Assembly: GCA_034766995.1 (NCBI GenBank)
Contig: CM068322.1
Coordinates: 17,915,245 to 17,979,244 of the forward strand
Direction of reading: 5' to 3'
Source of the DNA: Acanthacorydalis orientalis
Taxonomy: Eukaryota > Arthropoda > Insecta > Megaloptera > Corydalidae
Length of the DNA stretch: 64,000 nucleotides
A program made the position numbers and the translations under genes. Shown here piece by piece: positions 26,151 to 39,390 of this stretch (position 1 is the stretch's first letter; each line of letters begins with the position of its first letter). A model generated the notes under the pieces. The model was given only the letters and a program-made list of their open reading frames with translations. It did no database searches and was not told the origin of the DNA.

Positions 26151-26163
26151 TATATATATATAT

Positions 26164-26214
<51 letters not shown>

Positions 26215-26222
26215 TACACGAG

Positions 26223-26281
<59 letters not shown>

Positions 26282-26300
26282 ATATATATATATACACATT
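26151..26300. repeat. AT/GT compound microsatellite
   Basis: About 150 bp of (AT)n with short TACACGAG and (TG)n interruptions between the D' block and the linker of the 41-bp array. Translations (YIYI) are artefacts. Confidence 0.95.
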
Positions 26301-26339
26301 AATTTGTTTATATTTATATATTTATACGGTAACTTTCAA

Positions 26340-26495
26340 ATAAAGAGAGTGTAGCTAAGTTGCAACATAGCAAGCCTCTTTGACAAGTTAAGCAGGAAGA
26401 ATGGCGTACCACGAAAGGAGTGGTGGCCGGTGGTTCGATTTGCGAAACGTGTGTGCGTGGCGCGTGCGTGCGCGTCGCCGTGTCGCCATAGTGTA
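26340..26495 (-). repeat. GC-rich linker homologous to the composite hairpin repeats
   Basis: GC-rich, CpG-rich segment containing GGTGGTTCGATTTGCGAAAC followed by GTG/GCGTGCG alternations. Its reverse complement aligns with the composite repeats at 40333-40702 (CGCGTTTCACAGATCGAACC and ACCGAGCCACCACTT there). It therefore occupies on the left side, in inverted orientation, the place the composite repeats hold on the right side. It contains a partial B-box-like GGTTCGATTT but no foldable tRNA. Confidence 0.75.
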
Positions 26496-29400
26496 TTTTA
26501 GACAATGTCCAAAAATCGTCGACACATCCGAGTCAATTTTAGACAATGTCCAAAAATCGTCGACACATCCGAGTCAATTTTAGACAATGTCCAAAAATCG
26601 CCGACACATCCGAGTCAATTTTAGACAATGTCCAAAAATCGCCGACAGATCCGAGTCAATTTTAGACATTGTCCAAAAATCGTAGATACATCCGAGTCAA
26701 TTTTAGACATTGTCCAAAAATCGTCTTCAGATCCGAGTCAATTTTAGACAATGTCCAAAAATCGTCGACACATCCGAGTCAATTTTAGACATTGGCCAAA
26801 AATCATCGTCACATCCGAGTCAATTTTAGACATTGTCCAAAAATCGTCGACATATCCGAGTCAATTTTAAACATTGTCCAGAAATCGTCGACATATCCGA
26901 GTCAATTTTAGACATTGTCCAGAAATCGTCGACATATCCGAGTCAATTTTAGACATTGTCCAAAATCGTCGACATATCCGAGTCAATTTTAGTCATTGTC
27001 CAAAATCGTCGACATATCCGAGTCAATTTTAGTCATTGTCCAAAAATCGTCGACATATCCGAGTCAATTTTAGACATTGTCCAGAAATCGTCGACATATC
27101 CGAGTCAATTTTAGACATTGTCCAAAATCGTCGACATATCCGAGTCAGTTTTAGACATTGTCCAAATATCGTCGTCAGATCCGAGTCAATTTTAGACATT
27201 GTCCAAAAATCGTTGTCAGATCCGAGTCAATTTTAGACATTGTCCAAAAATCGTCGTCAGATCCGAGTCAATTATAGACATTGTCCAAAAATCGTTGACA
27301 TATCCAAGTGAATTTTAGACATTGTCCAAAAATCGTCAACATATCGGAGTCAATTTTAGACATTGTCCAAAAATCGTCGACATATCGGATTCAATTTTAG
27401 ACATTGTCAAAAAAACGTCGACAGATCCGAGTTAATTTTAGACATTGTCCAAAAATCGTCGTCAGATCCGAGTCAATTATAGACATTGTCCAAAACTCGT
27501 CGACATATCCAAGTCAATTTTAGACATTGTCCAAAAATCGTCGTCAGATCCGAGTCAATATTAGACATTGTCCAATAATCGTCGTCAGATCCGAGTCAAT
27601 ATTAGACATTGTCCAAAAAACGTCGACAGATCCGAGTCAATTATAGACATTGTCCAAAAATCGTCGTCACATCCGAGTCAATTTTAGACATTGTCCAAAA
27701 ATCGTCGTCACCACCGAGTCAATTTTAGTCATTGTCCAAAAATCGTCGTCACATCAGAGTCAATATTAGACATTGTCCAAAAATCATCGTCACATCCGAG
27801 TCAATTTTAGACATTGTCCAAAAATCACCGTCACATCCGAGTCAAATTTAGACATTGTCCAAAATTCATCGTCACACCCGAGTCAATTTTAGACATTGTC
27901 CAAAAATCATCGTCACATCCGAGTCAAATTTAGACATTGTCCAAAAATCATCGTCACATCCGAGTCAATTTTAGACATTGTCCAAAATCGTCGACATATC
28001 CGAGTCAATTTTAGACAATGTCCAAAAATCGTCGACACATCCGAGTCAATTTTAGACAATGTCCAAAAATCGTCTTCAGATCCGAGTCAATTTTAGACAA
28101 TGTCCAAAAATCTTCGACACATCCGAGTCAATTTTAGACATTGTCCAAAAATCGTCGACACATCCGAGTCAATTTTAGACAATGTCCAAAAATCGTCGAC
28201 ATATCCGAGTCAATTTTAGACAATGGCCAAAAATCGTCTTCAGATCCGAGTCAATTTTAGACAATGTCCAAAAATCGTCGACACGTCCGAGTCAATTTTA
28301 GACATTATCTAAAAATCGTCGTCACATCCGAGTCAATTTTAGACATTGTCCAAAAATCGTCGACATATCCGAGTCAATTTTAGACATTGTCCAGAAATCG
28401 TCGACATATCCGAGTCAATTTTAGACATTGTCCAGAAATCGTCGACATATCCGAGTCAATTTTAGACATTGTCCAAAACCGTCGACATATCCGAGTCAAT
28501 TTTAGTCATTGTCCAAAAATCGTCGACATATCCGAGTCAATTTTAGACATTGTCCAGAAATCGTCGACATATCCGAGTCAATTTTAGACATTGTCCAAAA
28601 TCGTCGACATATCCGAGTCAGTTTTAGACATTGTCCAAATATCGTCGTCAGATCCGAGTCAATTTTAGACATTGTCCAAAAATCGTCGTCAGATCCGAGT
28701 CAATTATAGACATTGTCCAAAAATCGTCGTCAGATCCGAGTCAATTATAGACATTGTCCAAAAATCGTCAACATATCGGAGTCAATTTTAGACATTGTCC
28801 AAAAATCGTCGACATATCGGATTCAATTTTAGACATTGTCAAAAAAACGTCGACAGATCCGAGTTAATTTTAGACATTGTCCAAAAATCGTCGTCAGATC
28901 CGAGTCAATTATAGACATTGTCCAAAACTCGTCGACATATCCAAGTCAATTTTAGACATTGTCCAAAAATCGTCGTCAGATCCGAGTCAATATTAGACAT
29001 TGTCCAATAATCGTCGTCAGATCCGAGTCAATATTAGACATTGTCCAAAAAACGTCGACAGATCCGAGTCAATTTTAGACATTGTCCAAAAATCACCGTC
29101 ACATCCGAGTCAAATTTAGACATTGTCCAAAAATCATCGTCACACCCGAGTCAATTTTAGACATTGTCCAAAAATCATCGTCACATCCGAATCAAATTTA
29201 GACATTGTCCAAAAATCATCGTCACATCCGAGTCAATTTTAGACATTATCTAAAAATCGTCGACATATCCGAGTCAATTTTAGACATTGTCCAAAATCGT
29301 CGACATATCCGAGTCAATTTTAGACATTGTCCAAAAATCGTCGTCAGATCCGAGTCAATTTTAGACATTGTCCAAGAATCGTCGTCAGATCCGAGTCAAT

Positions 29401-32400
29401 TATAGACATTGACCAAAAATCGTTGACATATCCAAGTCAATTTTAGACATTGTCCAAAAATCGTCGACATATCGGAGTCAATTTTAGACATTATCCAAAA
29501 ATCGTCGACATATCGGAGTCAATTTTAGACATTGTCCAAAAATCGTCGACACCTCCAAGTCAATTTTAGACATTGTCCAAAAATCGTCAACACCTCCAAG
29601 TCAATTTTAGACATTGTCCAAAAATCGTCGACATATCGGATTCAATTTTAGACATTGTCAAAAAAACGTCGACAGATCCGAGGCAATTTTAGACATTGTC
29701 CAAAAATCGTCGTCACATCCGAGTCAATTTTAGACATTGTCCAAAAATCGTCGTCACATCCGAGTCAATTTTAGACATTGTCCAAAAATCGTCGTCACAT
29801 CCGAGTCAATTTTAGACATTGTCCAAAAATCGTCGTCACATCCGAGTCAATTTTAGACATTGTCCAAAAATCGTCGTCAGATCCGAGTCAATTTTAGACA
29901 TTGTCCAAAAATCGTCGACATATTCGAGTCAATTTTAGACATTGTCCAAAAATTGTCGTCAGATCCGAGTCAATTTTAGAAATTGTCCAAAAATCATCGA
30001 CATATCTGAGTCAATTTTAGACATTGTCCAAAAATCGACGTCATATCCGAGTCAATTTTAGACATTGTCCAAAAATCGTCGTCAGATCCGAGTCAATTTT
30101 AGACATTATCTAAAAATCGTCGACATATCCGAGTCAATTTTAGACATTGTCCAAAAATCGTCGACATATCCGAGTCAATTTTAGACATTGTCCAGAAATC
30201 GTCGACATATCCGAGTCAATTTTAGACATTGTCCAAAATCGTCGACATATCCGAGTCAGTTTTAGACATTGTCCAAATATCGTCGTCAGATCCGAGTCAA
30301 TTTTAGACATTGTCCAAAAATCGTTGTCAGATCCGAGTCAATTTTAGACATTGTCCAAAAATCGTCGTCAGATCCGAGTCAATTATAGACATTGTCCAAA
30401 AATCGTTGACATATCCAAGTGAATTTTAGACATTGTCCAAAAATCGTCAACATATCGGAGTCAATTTTAGACATTGTCCAAAAATCGTCGACATATCGGA
30501 TTCAATTTTAGACATTGTCAAAAAAACGTCGACAGATCCGAGTTAATTTTAGACATTGTCCAAAAATCGTCGTCAGATCCGAGTCAATTATAGACATTGT
30601 CCAAAACTCGTCGACATATCCAAGTCAATTTTAGACATTGTCCAAAAATCGTCGTCAGATCCGAGTCAATATTAGACATTGTCCAATAATCGTCGTCAGA
30701 TCCGAGTCAATATTAGACATTGTCCAAAAAACGTCGACAGATCCGAGTCAATTTTAGACATTGTCCAAAAATCACCGTCACATCCGAGTCAAATTTAGAC
30801 ATTGTCCAAAAATCATCGTCACACCCGAGTCAATTTTAGACATTGTCCAAAAATCATCGTCACATCCGAATCAAATTTAGACATTGTCCAAAAATCATCG
30901 TCACATCCGAGTCAATTTTAGACATTATCTAAAAATCGTCGACATATCCGAGTCAATTTTAGACATTGTCCAAAATCGTCGACATATCCGAGTCAATTTT
31001 AGACATTGTCCAAAATTCGTCGTCAGATCCGAGTCAATTTTAGACATTGTCCAAGAATCGTCGTCAGATCCGAGTCAATTATAGACATTGACCAAAAATC
31101 GTTGACATATCCAAGTCAATTTTAGACATTGTCCAAAAATCGTCGACATATCGGAGTCAATTTTAGACATTATCCAAAAATCGTCGACATATCGGAGTCA
31201 ATTTTAGACATTGTCCAAAAATCGTCGACACCTCCAAGTCAATTTTAGACATTGTCCAAAAATCGTCGACATATCGGATTCAATTTTAGACATTGTCAAA
31301 AAAACGTCGACAGATCCGAGGCAATTTTAGACATTGTCCAAAAATCGTCGTCACATCCGAGTCAATTTTAGACATTGTCCAAAAATCGTCGTCACATCCG
31401 AGTCAATTTTAGACATTGTCCAAAAATCGTCGTCACATCCGAGTCAATTTTAGACATTGTCCAAAAATCGTCGTCACATCCGAGTCAATTTTAGACATTG
31501 TCCAAATATCGTCGTCAGATCCGAGTTAATTTTAGACATTGTCCAAAAATTGTCGACATATCCGAGTCAATCTTAGACATTGTCCAAAAATCGTCGTCAC
31601 ATCCGTTCAATTTTAGACATTGTCCAAAAATCGTCGTCATATCTGAGTCAATTTTAGACATTGGCCAAAAATCATCGTCACATCCGAGTCAATTTTAGAC
31701 ATTGTCCAAAAATCGTCGTCACATCCGAGTCAATTTTAGACATTATCTAAAAATCGTCGACATATCCGAGTCAATTTTAGACATTGTCCAGAAATCGTCG
31801 ACATATCCGAGTCAATTTTAGACATTGTCCAAAATCGTCGACATATCCGAGTCAGTTTTAGACATTGTCCAAATATCGTCGTCAGATCCGAGTCAATTTT
31901 AGACATTGTCCAAAAATCGTCGACATAACGGAGTCAATTTTAGACATTGTCCAAAAATCGTCGACATATCGGATTCAATTTTAGACATTGTCAAAAAAAC
32001 GTCGACAGATCCGAGTCAATTTTAGACATTGTCCAAAAATCGTCGTCACATCCGAGTCAATTTTAGACATTATCCAAAAATCGTCGTCAGATCCGAGTCA
32101 ATTATAGACATTGTCCAAAAATCGTCGACATATCCAAGTCAATTTTAAACATTGTCCAAAAATCGTCGACATATCGGAGTCAATTTTAGACATTGTCAAA
32201 AAAACGTCGACAGATCTGAGTCAATTTTAGACATTGTCCAAAAATCGTCGTCACATCCGAGTCAATTTTAGACATTGTCCAAAATCGTCGTCACATCCGA
32301 GTCAATTTTAGACATTGTCCAAAAATCGTCGTCACATCCGAGTCAATTTTAGACATTGTCCAAAAATCGTCGACATATCCAAGTCAATTTTAGACATTGT

Positions 32401-35110
32401 CCAAAAATCGACGTCAGATCCGAGTCAATATTAGACATTGTCCAAAAATCGTCGTCAGATCCGAGTCAATATTAGACATTGTCCAAAAAACGTCGACAGA
32501 TCCGAGTCAATTATAGACATTGTCCAAAAATCGTTGACATATCCAAGTGAATTTTAGACATTGTCCAAAAATCGTCGACATATCGGAGTCAATTTTAGAC
32601 ATTGTCCAAAAATCGTCGACATATCGGATTCAATTTTAGACATTGTCAAAAAAACGTCGACAGATCCGAGTTAATTTTAGACATTGTCCAAAAATCGTCG
32701 CCAGATCCGAGTCAATTATAGACATTGTCCAAAAATCGTCGACATATCCAAGTCAATTTTAGTCATTGTCCAAAAATCGTCGTCACATCAGAGTCAATAT
32801 TTGACATTGTCCAAAAATCATCGTCACACCCGAGTCAATTTTAGACATTGTCCAAAAATCATCGTCACATCCGAGTCAAATTTAGACATTGTCCAAAAAT
32901 CATCGTCACATCCGAGTTAATTTTAGACATTATCTAAAAATCGTCGACATATCCGAGTCAATTTTAGACATTGTCCAAAATCGTCGACATATCCGAGTCA
33001 ATTTTAGACAATGTCCAAAAATCGTTGTCAGATCCGAGTCAATTTTAGACATTGTACAAGAATCGTTGTCAGATCCGAGTCAATTATAGACATTGTCCAA
33101 AAATCGTCGACATAACGGAGTCAATTTTAGACATTATTCAAAAATCGTCGACATATCGGAGTCAATTTTAGACATTGTCCAAAAATCGTCGTCACATCCG
33201 AGTCAATTTTAGACATTGTCCCAAAATCGTCGTCAGATCCGAGTCAATTATAGACATTGTCCAAAAATCTTCGACACATCCGAGTCAAATTTAGACATTG
33301 TCCAAAAATCGTCGTCACATCCGAGTCAATTTTAGACATTGTCCAAAAATCGTCGACATATCCAAGTCAATTTTAGACATTGTCCAAAAATCGACGTCAG
33401 ATCCGAGTCAATATTAGACATTGTCCAAAAATCGTCGTCAGATCCGAGTCAATATTAGACATTGTCCAAAAAACGTCGACAGATCCGAGTCAATTATAGA
33501 CATTGTCCAAAAATCGTTGACATATCCAAGTGAATTTTAGACATTGTCCAAAAATCGTCGACATATCGGAGTCAATTTTAGACATTGTCCAAAAATCGTC
33601 GACATATCGGATTCAATTTTAGACATTGTCAAAAAAACGTCGACAGATCCGAGTTAATTTTAGACATTGTCCAAAAATCGTCGCCAGATCCGAGTCAATT
33701 ATAGACATTGTCCAAAAATCGTCGACATATCCAAGTCAATTTTAGACATTGTCCAAAAATCGTCGTCAGATCCGAGTCAATATTAGACATTGTCCAATAA
33801 TCGTCGTCAGATCCGAGTCAATATTAGACATTGTCCAAAAAACGTCGACAGATCCGAGTCAATTTTAGACATTGTCCAAAAATCGTCGTCACATCCGAGT
33901 CAATTTTAGACATTGTCCAAAAATCGTCGTCACCACCGAGTCAATTTTAGTCATTGTCCAAAAATCGTCGTCACATCAGAGTCAATATTTGACATTGTCC
34001 AAAAATCATCGTCACACCCGAGTCAATTTTAGACATTGTCCAAAAATCATCGTCACATCCGAGTCAAATTTAGACATTGTCCAAAAATCATCGTCACATC
34101 CGAGTTAATTTTAGATATTATCTAAAAATCGTCGACATATCCGAGTCAATTTTAGACATTGTCCAAAATCGTCGACATATCCGAGTCAATTTTAGACAAT
34201 GTCCAAAAATCGTTGTCAGATCCGAGTCAATTTTAGACATTGTACAAGAATCGTTGTCAGATCCGAGTCAATTATAGACATTGTCCAAAAATCGTCGACA
34301 TAACGGAGTCAATTTTAGACATTATCCAAAAATCGTCGACATATCGGAGTCAATTTTAGACATTGTCCAAAAATCGTCGTCACATCCGAGTCAATTTTAG
34401 ACATTGTCCCAAAATCGTCGTCAGATCCGAGTCAATTATAGACATTGTCCAAAAATCTTCGACACATCCGAGTCAATTTTAGACATTGGCCAAAAATCAT
34501 CGTCACATCCGAGTCAATTTGAGACATTGTCCAAAAATCGTCGTCACATCCGAGTCAATTTTAGACATTATCTAAAAATCGTCGACATATCCGAGTCAAT
34601 TTTAGACATTGTCCAAAAATCGTCGACATATCCGAGTCAATTTTAGACATTGTCCAGAAATCGTCGACATATCCGAGTCAATTTTAGACATTGTCCAAAA
34701 TCGTCGACATATCCGAGTCAGTTTTAGACATTGTCCAAATATCGTCGTCAGATCCGAGTCAATTTTAGACATTGTCCAAAAATCGTTGTCAGATCCGAGT
34801 CAATTTTAGACATTGTCCAAAAATCGTCGTCAGATCCGAGTCAATTATAGACATTGTCCAAAAATCGTCGTCACATCCGAGTCAATTTTAGACATTGTCC
34901 AAAAATCGTCGACATATCCGATTCAATTTTAGACATTGTCCAAAAATCATCGTCATATCCGATTCAATTTTAGACATTGTCCAAAAATCATCGTCACATC
35001 CGAGTCAATTTTAGACATTGTCCAAAAATCATCGTCACATCCGAGTCAATTTTAAACATTGTCCAAAAATCGTCGTCAGATCCGAGTCAATTTTAGACAT
35101 TGTCCAAAAA
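26496..35110 (+). repeat. 41-bp satellite array A
   Basis: About 210 tandem copies of a 41-bp unit. The unit contains TTTTAGACATTGTCCAAAAA, a TCGTCGACATA or TCGTCGTCAGA/CACA variant block, and TCCGAGTCAATTTTA. Some units are 40 bp (AAAA for AAAAA). Single-unit variants recur in long ordered blocks, for example the same series beginning near 27036, 28509, 30147 and 34609, and another near 29205, 30884, 32889 and 34077. Segments of about 1.2-1.7 kb have thus been duplicated inside the array. Open frames of 66-80 codons here recur with the array period (five 41-bp units return nearly to frame) and do not represent genes. Confidence 0.97.
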
Positions 35111-38100
35111 TGACTCGAGTTGACGGACGATATTGACCATTGTCTAAAAATGAGTCGTGTTGATGGACGATTTCGGACATTGTCCAAAAACGACTCAGGT
35201 TGACGGACGATTTTTGGACATTGTCTAAAAACGACTCGGGTTGATGAACGATTTTTGGACATTGCCTAAAAATGACTCGGGTTGATGAACGATTTTTGAA
35301 CATTGTCTAAAATTACTCGGGTTGATGGACGATTTTTGGACATTGTCTAAAAATAACTCGGGTTGATGGACGATTTTTGGACATTGTCCAAAAACGACTC
35401 GAGTTGACGGACGATTTTTGGACATTGTCTAAAAACGACTCGGGTTGATAAACGATTTTTTGACATTGTCTAAAAACGACTCGGGTTGATGGACGATTTT
35501 TGGACAATGTCTAAAAATGACTCAGGTTGACGGACGATTATTGGACATTGTCTAAAAATGACTCGGGTTGATGGACGATTTTTGGACATTGTCTAAAAAT
35601 GACTCAGGTTGACGGACGATATTTGGACATTGTCTAAAAATGACTCGGGTTGATGGACAATTTTGGACATTGTCTAAAAATGACTCTAGTTGATGGACGA
35701 TTTTTGGACATTGTCTAAAGATGACTCAGGTTGACGGACGATATTTGGACATTGTCTAAAAATGACTCGGGTTGATGAACGATTTTTGGACATTGTCCAA
35801 AAGTACTCGGGTTGACGGACGATATTTGGACATTGTCTAAAAATGACTCGGGTTGATGAACGATTTTTGGACATTGTCTAAAATTACTCGGGTTGATGGA
35901 CGATTTTTGGACATTGTCTAAAAATGACTCGGGTTGATGAACGATTTTTGGACATTGTCTAAAATTACTCGAGGTGATGGACGATTTATGGACATTGTCT
36001 AAAAATGACTCGGGTTGATGGACAATTTTGGACATTGTCTAAAAATGACTCTAGTTGATGGACGATTTTTGGACATTGTCTAAAAATGACTCGGGTTGAT
36101 GAACGATTTTTGGACATTGTCTAAAATTACTCGAGGTGATGGACGATTTATGGACATTGTCTAAAAATGACTCGGGTTGATGGACAATTTTGGACATTGT
36201 CTAAAAATGACTCTAGTTGATGGACGATTTTTGGACATTGTCTAAAGATGACTCAGGTTGACGGACGATATTTGGACATTGTCTAAAAATGACTCGGGTT
36301 GATGAACGATTTTTGGACATTGTCTAAAAATGACTCGGGTTGACGGACGATATTTGGACATTGTCTAAAAATGACTCGGGTTGATGAACGATTTTTGGAC
36401 ATTGTCTAAAATTACTCGAGGTGATGGACGATTTATGGACATTGTCTAAAAATGACTCAGGTTGACGGACGATATTTGGACATTGTCTAAAAATGACTCG
36501 GGTTGATGAACGATTTTTGGACATTGTCTAAAATTACTCGGGTTGATGGACGATTTTTGGACAATGTATAAAATGACTCAGGTAGACGGACGATATTTGG
36601 ACATTGTCTAAAAACGACTCGAGTTGACGGACGATTTTTGAACATTGTCTAAAAACGACTCGAGTTGACGGACGATTTTTGGACATTGTCTAAAAATGAC
36701 TCGAGTTGATGGACGATTTTTGGACATTGTCTAAAAATGACTCGTGTTGATGGACGATTTTGGACATTGTCCAAAAACGACTCAGGTTGACGGACGATTT
36801 TTGGACATAGTCTAAAAACGACTCGGGTTGATGAACGATTTTTGGACATTGCCTAAAAATGACTCGGGTTGACGGACGATATTTGGACATTGTCTAAAAA
36901 TGACTCGGGTTGATGTACGATTTTTGGACATTGTCTAAAATTACTCGGGTTGATGGACGATTTTTGGACAATGTATAAAATGACTCAGGTTGACGGACGA
37001 TATTTGGACATTGTCTAAAAACGACTCGAGTTGACGGACGATTTTTGAACATTGTCTAAAAACGACTCGAGTTGACGGACGATTTTTGGACATTGTCTAA
37101 AAATGACTCGAGTTGATGGACGATTTTTGGACATTGTCTAAAAATGACTCGTGTTGATGGACGATTTTGGACATTGTCCAAAAACGACTCAGGTTGACGG
37201 ACGATTTTTGGACATTGTCTAAAAACGACTCGGGTTGATGAACGATTTTTGGACATTGCCTAAAAATGACTCGGGTTGATGGACGATTTTTGGACATTGT
37301 CTAAAAATGACTCAGGTTGACGGACGATATTTGGACATTGTCTAAAAATGACTCGGGTTGATGTACGATTTTTGAACATTGTCTAAAATTACTCGGGTTG
37401 ATGGACGATTTTTGGACATTGTCCAAAGATGACTCAGGTTGACGGACGATTATTGGACATTGTCTAAAAATGACTCAGGTTGACGGACGATTATTGGACA
37501 TTGTCTAAAAATGACTCGGGTTGATGGATGATTTTTGGACATTGTCTAAAAATGAATCAGGTTGTCGGACGATATTTGGTCATTGTCTAAAAATGACTCG
37601 GGTTGATGGACGATTTTTGGACATTGTCTAAAAATGACTCGAGTTGATGGACGATTTTTGGACATTGTCTAAAAATGACTCGGGTTGATGGACGGTTTTT
37701 GGACATTGTCTAAAATTACTCGGGTTGATGGACGATTATTGGACATTGTCTAAAAATGACTCAGGTTGACGGACGATTTTTGGACATTGTCTGAAAATGA
37801 CTCAGGTTGACGGACGATATTTGGACATTGTCCAAAAACGACTCGTGTTGATTGACGATTTTTGGACATTGTCTAAAAATGACTCGAGTTGACGGACGAT
37901 TTTTGGACAATGTATAAAATGACTCGGGTTGATGGACGATTTTTGGACATTGTCTAAAAATGACTCGAGTTGATGGACGATTTTTGGACATTGTCTAAAA
38001 ATGACTCAGGTTGACGGACGATATTTGGACATTGTCTAAAAATGACTCAGTTTACGGACGATATTTGGACATTGTCTAAAAACGACTCGAGTTGACGGAC

Positions 38101-39390
38101 GATTTTTGGACGTTGTCTAAAAACGACTCGGGTTGATGGACGATTTTTGGACATTGTCTAAAAATGACTCGAGTTGATGGACGATTTTTGGACATTGTCT
38201 AAAAATGACTCGTGTTGATGGACGATTTTGGACATTGTCCAAAAACGACTCAGGTTGACGGACGATTTTTGGACATTGTCTAAAAACGACTCGGGTTGAT
38301 GAACGATTTTTGGACATTGCCTAAAAATGACTCGGGTTGATGGACGATTTTTGGACATTGTCTAAAAATGACTCAGGTTGACGGACGATATTTGGACATT
38401 GTCTAAAAATGACTCGGGTTGATGTACGATTTTTGAACATTGTCTAAAATTACTCGGGTTGATGGACGATTTTTGGACATTGTCTAAAAATGACTCGGGT
38501 TGATGGACGATCTTTGGACATTGTCTAAAAATGACTCGGGTTGATGGACGGTTTTTGGACATTGTCTAAAATTACTCGGGTTGATGGACGATTTTTGGAC
38601 ATTGTCTAAAAATGACTCGGGTTGATGGACGGTTTTTGGACATTGTCTAAAAATGACTCGGGTTGATGGACGGTTTTTGGACATTGTCTAAAATTACTCG
38701 GGTTGATGGACGATTTTTGGACATTGTCTAAAAATGACTCGGGCTGATGAACGATCTTTGGACATTGTCTAAAAATGACTCGGGTTGATGGACGGTTTTT
38801 GGACATTGTCTAAAATTACTCGGGTTGATGGACGATTTTTGGACATTGTCTAAAAATGACTCGGGTTGATGGACGATCTTTGGACATTGTCTAAAAATGA
38901 CTCGGGTTGATGGACGGTTTTTGGACATTGTCTAAAATTACTCGGGTTGATGGACGATTTTTGGACATTGTCTAAAAATGACTCGGGCTGATGAACGATT
39001 ATTGGACATTGTCTAAAAATGACTCGAGTTGATGGACGATTTTTGGACATTGTCTAAAAATGACTCGGGCTGATGAACGATTTTTGGACATTGTCTAAAA
39101 ATGATTCGGGTTGATAGACGATTTTTGGACATTGTCTAAAAATGACTCGAGTTGATGGACGATTTTTGGACATTGTCTAAAAATGACTCGGGCTGATGAA
39201 CGATTTTTGGACATTGTCTAAAAATGATTCGGGTTGATGGACGATTTTTGGACATTGTCTAAAAATGACTCGAGTTGATGGACGATTTTTGGACATTGTC
39301 TAAAAATGATTCGGGTTGATGGACGATTTTTGGACATTGTCTAAAAATGACTCGAGTTGATGGACGATTTTTGGACATTGTCTAAAAATG
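35111..39390 (-). repeat. 41-bp satellite array B (inverted, diverged from A)
   Basis: About 104 copies of a 41-bp unit that is the reverse complement of array A with about 20% difference: it contains TTTTTGGACATTGTCTAAAA, TGACTCGGGTTGATGGACGA and a CGATATTTGG variant. The change of polarity is abrupt at about 35110. From about 38400 to 39050 the array is organised as a 122-bp trimer (41+40+41) repeated at least four times. All 62-106-codon open frames on the minus strand are periodic artefacts. Confidence 0.97.

Noticed and set aside
26496..39300. More than thirty open frames of 62-106 codons in the 41-bp arrays (RHIRVNF, QPESFLDNV repeats) as a repeat-protein gene family
   Set aside because: They recur only through the 41-bp period, overlap each other in several frames, end at fixed unit variants, and lack promoters or splice context. 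They are translations of satellite DNA.
26496..39390. CRISPR array, suggested by regular 41-bp spacing with a palindromic core
   Set aside because: There are no unique spacers (the entire unit repeats), no cas genes, and the genome is eukaryotic with spliceosomal introns.
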